Shown one piece after another: positions 13,790-18,189 of a DNA stretch of 18,189 nt. Below the pieces are notes generated by a model. That model was given only the letters and a program-made list of their open reading frames with translations, ran no database searches and was not told the DNA's origin. The position numbers and the translations under genes are program-made. The stretch's first letter is position 1, and each line of letters begins with the position of its first letter. Source of the stretch: DAISLF01 sp964517345 (GTDB taxonomy: Bacteria > Patescibacteriota > Gracilibacteria > Peribacterales > Peribacteraceae); contig CAZFBZ010000030.1 of the NCBI GenBank assembly GCA_964517345.1, positions 1 through 18,189 on the forward strand, written 5' to 3'.

Positions 13790-14344
13790 TCACAACGGCT
13801 CGACCATCTCCATGATTGGCGGGACCAAGCCCTCCTCTATAGGCTCCAGAGGCGCCTCGGGTCCGATCCGCACGCCAAGGATCACCGCGCGGCATGACGG
13901 ATCGGTGGCGATATCGACGAACAGCCGATGCGTGTTGCGCGCCTGCTCCAGTTCCACCCCCTCACCCTCGGGCACAAAGTACTGGGCGATGTCGGTGAAC
14001 GTCACCCGGCGATAGTCCGGGCGGCCGCGGAGGCAGATCTGACCCGGCTCCAGCATCGGAAGTTCTGCGGTGAAGCGCACGCGCTCGTAGACCTCGCCTT
14101 TTTTCTCCAGAACGACATACGTGTAGCCCGTGCCGTAGCCGTTCCAGTCCATCGGCAGTCCTTGTCCGGCGGCGTAATCCAGCACGACGTAATCGCCGCG
14201 CAGCAGCGACCGCGGATCAACGGGCACAGTCAGCAACGCGGCGCGCGTCCCGGTGGCGCGCAGCATCATGGGGGGCACGAAGACGGCCAGCACCGCGAGC
14301 ATCTGGAGCAGGAAGCCGATGAGGATAATGACGCGGCGGTTCAT
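13790..14344 (-). CDS. GDYXXLXY domain membrane-anchored protein
   Basis: A 184-residue protein with an N-terminal transmembrane segment (about residues 5-25, VIILIGFLLQMLAVLAVFV) followed by an extracytoplasmic domain. It carries the family-naming motif GDYVVLDY at 50-57, preceded by VPVDPRSLLR, as in other GDYXXLXY proteins. The function of this family is unknown. Its start overlaps the stop of the upstream DUF2157 gene by 4 bp (ATGA, 14344-14341), so the two are translationally coupled. The pairing of a DUF2157 membrane protein with a GDYXXLXY partner is a known recurrent arrangement, which suggests that they form one envelope complex. Confidence 0.88.
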   Translation of the reverse strand: MNRRVIILIGFLLQMLAVLAVFVPPMMLRATGTRAALLTVPVDPRSLLRGDYVVLDYAAGQGLPMDWNGYGTGYTYVVLEKKGEVYERVRFTAELPMLEPGQICLRGRPDYRRVTFTDIAQYFVPEGEGVELEQARNTHRLFVDIATDPSCRAVILGVRIGPEAPLEPIEEGLVPPIMEMVEPL

Positions 14345-15567
14345 GGGCGGGTGGAGGCGACGAGGCGGCGGCGCTGCGACTCGAGGGCGAATCCAAGGGC
14401 GAGAATCAGGAGACCGCCGACGATGAAGGCCATCGAGCGGGGCAGCATCTCAAAGGCCCAGGAGAAGTACTGGATGATGATCGTGAAGGCGATGGCGGCC
14501 ATGCCCATGTTGATCGCGGCCGGACGGTGCAGAAGCGTGCCGAACCAGATAACGGTGAGTTCGAAGACAACGACGAGCACCAGGTGAACGATGAACAGCG
14601 CGTTGAAGATACCGGGGGTGGACGAACCGTAGTACTGCTCGATCGACTCGAGCGGGAAGCCCATCCAGGTGGGAAGAGAAGCAATGATCCACAGGAACGC
14701 CAGATAGAGCGCCAGTGCGACGAGCCCTCCCCTGCCCTGTCCGGTCTCGAAGCTGCCCCAGATGAGTGAAACGATGATCGTGACCACGGATACGCCGAGC
14801 ACGGTGAGAGAGACGGGATCGGAGGGAAACTGGAAGAACTGGAAGAAGACGGTCTTGTCGATCGTGGAAAGCACGAGCAGCAGAAGGACCGAGAAGAGCC
14901 CCCAATGGAACAACGTCTGTGTGCCAAAACGCATCGCAGGCACGCGGCGGTGCAGCAGCGAAACGCCCGTGAGCGCGGCGCCGATCACGCCGCAGATCGG
15001 GAAGATGCTGCCGCGGTCATCGAACAGGAAATCCAGTTCGCCATTGGCGGTGTGCGTCGAGCGCAGCCAGCCGAGGAAGAGGAAGAGCAGCGGAACAGCC
15101 AGATGGAGGTGCAGGCGCGACTGGAGGGCATAGGCGAAGAACGCGGTGCCGAGCAGCCACAGCAGCGCGCCCCACCAGAAATTGAGCGGCAGGTGGTAGA
15201 TCTGTGCGACCAGGAAGATCGTGGCGCCGTATGCCAGCACGTTTACGAAGAACAGCGCCTGTCCGGTCTTGGGATAGTTGCCCGGTTCGTAGCGCAGCAC
15301 GTATCCCGCGATACCCGTGCCGAGAGTGAGCGCGACGAGCAACGCCGTCTTGAGTGTCGGCGTCAGCTCGGCCCAATGGCTGGCGACGAACAGGATAATG
15401 CCGAGCCCCACGAGAATCGCGCCGACCGCGGAGAAGATCCCGACGGCCCGGGCGTGCATCACGTCGGATTGCTCCGGCAGGGCAGCGCGCAACTCCGCGG
15501 CTTTCTTGGCCGTGAGCTGCTTGGTCTTCTGCCAGTGCTGGAGGGCCTCCTCGGCGGACCACGTCAT
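14341..15567 (-). CDS. DUF2157 domain polytopic membrane protein
   Basis: A 408-residue integral membrane protein. The N-terminal cytoplasmic part (about 1-37: WSAEEALQHWQKTKQLTAKKAAELRAALPE) is the typical DUF2157 helical start. About ten or eleven hydrophobic helices follow, beginning with AVGAILVGLGIILFVASHWAEL, a strong family signature. Function is unknown. It heads the minus-strand cluster with the GDYXXLXY gene (4-bp overlap) and probably prfA. The ATG at 15567 lies 6 nt after a -10-like CATCCT with TCGACA 17 nt further upstream, fitting the leaderless pattern seen elsewhere. It is divergent from mnmA, separated by 62 bp. Confidence 0.88.
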   Translation of the reverse strand: MTWSAEEALQHWQKTKQLTAKKAAELRAALPEQSDVMHARAVGIFSAVGAILVGLGIILFVASHWAELTPTLKTALLVALTLGTGIAGYVLRYEPGNYPKTGQALFFVNVLAYGATIFLVAQIYHLPLNFWWGALLWLLGTAFFAYALQSRLHLHLAVPLLFLFLGWLRSTHTANGELDFLFDDRGSIFPICGVIGAALTGVSLLHRRVPAMRFGTQTLFHWGLFSVLLLLVLSTIDKTVFFQFFQFPSDPVSLTVLGVSVVTIIVSLIWGSFETGQGRGGLVALALYLAFLWIIASLPTWMGFPLESIEQYYGSSTPGIFNALFIVHLVLVVVFELTVIWFGTLLHRPAAINMGMAAIAFTIIIQYFSWAFEMLPRSMAFIVGGLLILALGFALESQRRRLVASTRP

Positions 15568-15573
15568 ACAGTG

Positions 15574-15602
15574 AGGATGGCGTCCTAAAGCGGTGCTGTC
15601 GA
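15574..15602 (-). promoter_or_regulatory. Putative leaderless promoter of the DUF2157 gene
   Basis: On the minus strand TCGACA (15602-15597), 17 nt, CATCCT (15579-15574), then 6 nt and ATG 15567. The -10 is weak (A2, T3 and T6 match), but the spacing is ideal. Confidence 0.45.
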
Positions 15603-15614
15603 TTGCGGGGATGC

Positions 15615-15623
15615 TGGTATCAT
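15615..15623 (+). promoter_or_regulatory. Leaderless extended -10 promoter of mnmA
   Basis: TGGTATCAT is an extended -10 ending 6 nt before GTG 15630. The hexamer and its distance to a GTG start match those of folD. No clear -35 is seen, as is common with extended -10 promoters. Confidence 0.6.
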
Positions 15624-15629
15624 GGCGGC

Positions 15630-16721
15630 GTGCGCATCCTCGTCGCGCTCTCCGGCGGCATCGATTCCAGCGTGGTGGCCCATATGCTCCACGCCCAAGG
15701 CCATGAGCTCATCGGCGTGCGGTTTTTGCTCTGGTCCGACCCACTGGCGCCGGCCTTCGCGCAGGTGCTCCCCAGCAAGTGCTGCAACGCCCAGACCGCG
15801 GCACGCGCGGGCAACGTCGCCAAAACCCTCGGCATCCCCCTCCACATCGTCGATCTCCAGCAGGAGTTCAAAGAATTCGTCGTGGACCCGTACCTGGAGG
15901 AGCATCGCAAGGGCAACACGCCCAACCCGTGCATCGGCTGCAACCGCACGATCAAGTTCGGCAAACTCCTCTCGCTGATGGAGGACTTGGGCTGCGAGCG
16001 CCTTGCGACCGGCCACTACGCCCGCATCGCCCTGGAGCGTCTCCCGGACGGCACGGAGCGTCATCTGCTACTGGAAGCCATCGATTCAACCAAAGACCAG
16101 AGCTACTACTTGTATGGACTCACACAGGACCAGCTGGCACGTGCCATCTTTCCGCTTGGCGGCATGCTCAAGCGCGATGTGTTCGCGCTGGCGGAGCAGT
16201 ACAACGTCCCCTTCGACCGTCATTACAAAGAGAGCCAGGACCTCTGCTTCTTCCCGGAGAAAGCTCCCGGAGAATTCCTCAAGCGCCATCTGCAGGAAGC
16301 CATAACGCCCGGCGATATTGTGCGCCGCGACGGCACGGTGGTGGGACGCCATGAAGGCCTGCCGCTCTACACCGTTGGCCAGCGCCGAGGACTTAAAGTG
16401 GGTGGCCTGACGATTCCTTTGGAGGTGGTTTTCAAGGATGCCGGCTCCAACCGTCTCGTCGTCGCGGATAAAGGCGCCGAGAGCATGCGAGGCGTGCGCC
16501 TGAAAGACGTCCGGTGGGTCTCCTGGGTGCCCGAAGACGATGCGTTCGAGTGCCGTATCCGGTCATTATCACCACGCCTCCACGGCAGAATCACGCGCGC
16601 TGGAGACGCCACGAGCTTTGTCTTTGATACGGAGATCCCGCCCGTCCCGGCAGGACAGGCATTGGTTGTCTACCGGGGCGACGAGATTATCGGCGGCGGA
16701 ATCATCGATTCTTCTCTATAA
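15630..16721 (+). CDS. mnmA: tRNA-specific 2-thiouridylase
   Basis: Adds sulfur to the wobble uridine (s2U34) of tRNAs for Lys, Glu and Gln, using ATP and a sulfur relay. The 363-residue product has the PP-loop ALSGGIDSS at the N-terminus, the catalytic cysteine at C104 (NPCIGCNRTIKFG), GHYARI, the tRNA-contact segment DQSYYLYGL, the second active-site cysteine at C206 (SQDLCFF), and the C-terminal domain with YTVGQRRGL. The GTG at 15630 gives the normal start MRILVALSGG and lies 6 nt from an extended -10. An upstream TTG at 15603 would place the promoter inside the gene and is rejected. Transcription is probably monocistronic; no terminator is visible. Confidence 0.95.
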   Translation: MRILVALSGGIDSSVVAHMLHAQGHELIGVRFLLWSDPLAPAFAQVLPSKCCNAQTAARAGNVAKTLGIPLHIVDLQQEFKEFVVDPYLEEHRKGNTPNPCIGCNRTIKFGKLLSLMEDLGCERLATGHYARIALERLPDGTERHLLLEAIDSTKDQSYYLYGLTQDQLARAIFPLGGMLKRDVFALAEQYNVPFDRHYKESQDLCFFPEKAPGEFLKRHLQEAITPGDIVRRDGTVVGRHEGLPLYTVGQRRGLKVGGLTIPLEVVFKDAGSNRLVVADKGAESMRGVRLKDVRWVSWVPEDDAFECRIRSLSPRLHGRITRAGDATSFVFDTEIPPVPAGQALVVYRGDEIIGGGIIDSSL

Positions 16722-16745
16722 ACAGGGATAATCTTGAATAGGTAA

Positions 16746-16775
16746 TTGACAAAAATATATTTATGAATTTATATG
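16746..16775 (+). promoter_or_regulatory. Upstream promoter of the sortase gene
   Basis: Perfect TTGACA (16746-16751), 18 nt, TATATG (16770-16775), in the most AT-rich gap of the window. It would give a leader of about 52 nt. Confidence 0.5.
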
Positions 16776-16782
16776 TTTCAAT

Positions 16783-16796
16783 AGGCAGAACTGCCT
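16783..16796. repeat. Short inverted repeat between the two sortase promoters
   Basis: AGGCAG (16783-16788) and CTGCCT (16791-16796) are perfect complements separated by AA. With only a 2-nt gap it suits a dimeric protein-binding site better than an RNA hairpin, and it covers the -35 position of the downstream promoter. Confidence 0.35.
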
Positions 16797-16815
16797 TCAT
16801 GGAAGCCATTTTCTG

Positions 16816-16824
16816 TGGTATACT
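16816..16824 (+). promoter_or_regulatory. Downstream extended -10 promoter of the sortase gene
   Basis: TGGTATACT is an extended -10 with five of six consensus bases in its hexamer. It ends 9 nt before ATG 16834, predicting a leader of 2-3 nt, essentially leaderless. Confidence 0.6.
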
Positions 16825-16833
16825 GACTGGATT

Positions 16834-18063
16834 ATGACGCGGGACTCTCGCCATCGCGCAGCCTACGATAAAGACGGCAATATCATCCTGATCCCCGACC
16901 AGGCGGAGGTGGACACCGGATCGTGGGCGGAGATTGAGGAAACGATCACGGCGCCACCCATAAATATTCCCGCAGTCGACGAAGACCTAAATTGGAAAGA
17001 GCCCTATTTGGAAAGCAAAACAGAGGAGAGTATTGCCTGCATGGCGGGCGAGAAGGAGGTGCCCGTCACCATTGTCCACGCCACGCACAAAACCAAAGAG
17101 TTTCTGGAAGAGGGTGTCCGCCAGTATGCTGCCAGCATGCGTCAGGGCAAACCCTTCCTCCGGGATATGGCTGACGAGTGCGGCAGGTTTTTCCGCAGGA
17201 GCTGGGGCTTCCTGAGTCAGCCCGTGTGGGTGCCTGCCAAGAAGAAGAATGCCGTCAGGCAGTACAGCCGAGGAACACTCTTCGTGCTGGATATCGTCCG
17301 CTTCGGCGGAACGTTCGCGCTCATCTTCGGCGGCCTCTTCGTTGCGCTGAACTATCAGAGTTTCTGGGAGATCGCGAGCTCCAACATCAACCACATGATC
17401 TCCAGCCCGTCAGTGGATTCCCGCGAGCAGGACAAAGCCGCCCTGACGACGGACAGTCTCGCTGTGGCGGCCTCCGCGACCGCCGAGGACGGCGATCTCT
17501 TCAGCTATCTGCCGACCGTCGGGCCGCCCGAGAACCGCATCATCATTCCCAAAATGCGCCTGAACGTGCCGCTGGTGACACCCTCCTACGAAGCGCTGCT
17601 TCGCCAGGACTGGACGCAGGTGGAGACCGATATTCAGGCCTCGCTCCAGAACGGCGTCGTCCACTACCCGGGCACGGCCAAGCCGGGTCAGGCGGGCAAC
17701 TTCTTCGTCACCGGGCACAGTTCGTACTACCCGTGGGCCCCCGGAGAGTTTAAGACCGTCTTCGCGCGCCTGCACGAGCTGGAGCCGGGCGACGAGTACT
17801 GGGTGTACTACAACGGCGACAAGCACCGCTACATCGTCCGCAGCAAGAAAGAAGTGTCTCCCAGCGACATCACCGTGCTGGATCAGCCCTCCAGTGAGCG
17901 CATCGCAACGCTGATGACCTGCACGCCGGTAGGCACCACGCTCCGCCGCCTCATCGTCAAAGCCGAAGAAGTGGACCCTGTCTCGGGCATCGCTCTGAAA
18001 GTGGGCGAACGCACGGGTGAGCAGGTGGTCCCGAAGGTGTCCTTAGAAGCGCTGCCCATCTGA
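16834..18063 (+). CDS. Sortase family transpeptidase with cytoplasmic N-terminal extension
   Basis: A 409-residue membrane-bound cysteine transpeptidase. The sortase fold occupies the C-terminal part from about residue 230 (NRIIIPKMRLNVPLV). The catalytic residues are visible: His295 in TGHSSYYPW, Cys363 in LMTCTPVGT, and Arg372 in TLRRLIV. The TCTPxGT form resembles class D/E-type sortases. One transmembrane helix lies near residues 156-173 (RFGGTFALIFGGLFVALN). Before it is an unusual charged extension of about 150 residues, predicted to be cytoplasmic, with no domain I recognise. Sortases join surface proteins to the wall or to pilin subunits at LPXTG-like signals; no such substrate is seen in this window. 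Two candidate promoters lie upstream and tRNA-Leu follows. Confidence 0.9.
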   Translation: MTRDSRHRAAYDKDGNIILIPDQAEVDTGSWAEIEETITAPPINIPAVDEDLNWKEPYLESKTEESIACMAGEKEVPVTIVHATHKTKEFLEEGVRQYAASMRQGKPFLRDMADECGRFFRRSWGFLSQPVWVPAKKKNAVRQYSRGTLFVLDIVRFGGTFALIFGGLFVALNYQSFWEIASSNINHMISSPSVDSREQDKAALTTDSLAVAASATAEDGDLFSYLPTVGPPENRIIIPKMRLNVPLVTPSYEALLRQDWTQVETDIQASLQNGVVHYPGTAKPGQAGNFFVTGHSSYYPWAPGEFKTVFARLHELEPGDEYWVYYNGDKHRYIVRSKKEVSPSDITVLDQPSSERIATLMTCTPVGTTLRRLIVKAEEVDPVSGIALKVGERTGEQVVPKVSLEALPI

Positions 18064-18100
18064 GCGCGCTCGCATCGGGTATACTCGACTACGCGCGCTC
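18062..18100. repeat. Inverted repeat framing the tRNA-Leu promoter
   Basis: GAGCGCGC (18062-18069) and GCGCGCTC (18093-18100) are perfect 8-bp complements on either side of the -10 TATACT. The left arm is also part of a 10-bp palindrome, GAGCGCGCTC (18062-18071), overlapping the sortase stop codon. Read in the same direction, GCGCGCTC also occurs twice (18064-18071 and 18093-18100). Confidence 0.4.
18080..18085 (+). promoter_or_regulatory. -10 element of tRNA-Leu
   Basis: TATACT, with transcription expected near 18092, 14 nt before the mature 5' end of the tRNA. No convincing -35 is seen. Confidence 0.5.
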
Positions 18101-18105
18101 CACGT

Positions 18106-18189
18106 GCCGCCGTGGTGGAATGGTAGACACGGGGGACTTAAAATCCCCTGCCGAAAGGCATCCTGGTTCAATTCCAGGCGGCGGCACCA
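18106..18189 (+). tRNA. tRNA-Leu, anticodon UAA
   Basis: An 84-nt class II tRNA. The acceptor stem is GCCGCCG (18106-18112) with CGGCGGC, then A73 and an encoded CCA at the window's last three bases. The anticodon arm is GGGGA-CTTAAAA-TCCCC with anticodon TAA at 18139-18141, reading UUA. The long variable arm is TGCC-GAAA-GGCA, and the T arm is CCTGG-TTCAATT-CCAGG. The long variable arm and anticodon together identify leucine. Confidence 0.95.

Noticed and set aside
18106..18189. tRNA gene as an integration site with a nearby mobile element
   Set aside because: No integrase, direct repeat of the tRNA 3' end or phage gene is visible; the flank beyond the tRNA is outside the window.
1..18189. 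CRISPR array, insertion sequence, toxin-antitoxin or defence island
   Set aside because: No regularly spaced repeats, transposase, nuclease or paired small toxin/antitoxin genes were found on either strand.

Overview
The window is a gene-dense, GC-rich bacterial chromosome segment with 17 protein genes I consider real, one tRNA-Leu(UAA) at the right edge, short intergenic gaps (the longest is 188 nt, so there is no empty stretch over 300 bases), and no sign of phage, insertion sequences or CRISPR. My best guess for the source is a Patescibacteria/CPR lineage of the Peregrinibacteria/Peribacteria type. The reasons are a secreted protein with three SLH repeats fused to a 'TNVQVAGVDEADIVKTDG' beta-propeller, a sortase with a large cytoplasmic extension, an archaeal-looking PurD, very few Shine-Dalgarno sequences and many unassignable proteins. 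That placement is inference. The code is standard: of 17 stops, 12 are TGA, 5 are TAA and none is TAG, so UGA-recoding groups are excluded.

Layout. 50-2167: a SAM methyltransferase-like gene and a CPBP-type intramembrane protease gene 3 nt apart. 2205-2936: a lipoprotein. 3008-3223 (minus): a small acidic protein of unknown function. 3412-4026: thymidylate kinase (tmk). 4137-6653: the SLH/beta-propeller surface protein with its terminator. 6660-7070 (minus): an unknown protein, divergent from folD (7191-8048). 8052-8366 (minus): a small single-pass membrane protein, divergent from purF-purD (8527-11397). 11357-12532 (minus): an unknown protein whose 3' end overlaps purD by 41 bp. 12679-15567 (minus): a DUF2157 membrane protein, a GDYXXLXY protein and prfA (RF1), probably one transcription unit. 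15630-16721: mnmA, divergent from that unit. 16834-18063: a sortase, followed by tRNA-Leu.

How the genes work together. PurF makes phosphoribosylamine and PurD converts it to GAR, the first two steps of purine synthesis. FolD feeds one-carbon units to the same pathway and to thymidylate, and Tmk phosphorylates dTMP. prfA, mnmA and tRNA-Leu serve translation. The SLH protein, lipoprotein, sortase, CPBP protease and DUF2157/GDYXXLXY pair act at the cell envelope.

The most striking feature is the start-site architecture. In six genes a sigma-70-like -10 hexamer ends exactly 6 nt before the start codon, so the first transcribed base should be the first base of the start codon (leaderless mRNA). 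Several others have predicted leaders of only 2-5 nt. This decides the start of mnmA, tmk, folD and the 8366 gene. I found no clear defence or mobile system. The best leads are the leaderless expression pattern, a thymidylate kinase lacking the Walker A lysine, an E. coli-like purF joined to an archaeal-like purD, and the unassigned proteins at 11357-12532, 6660-7070 and 3008-3223.
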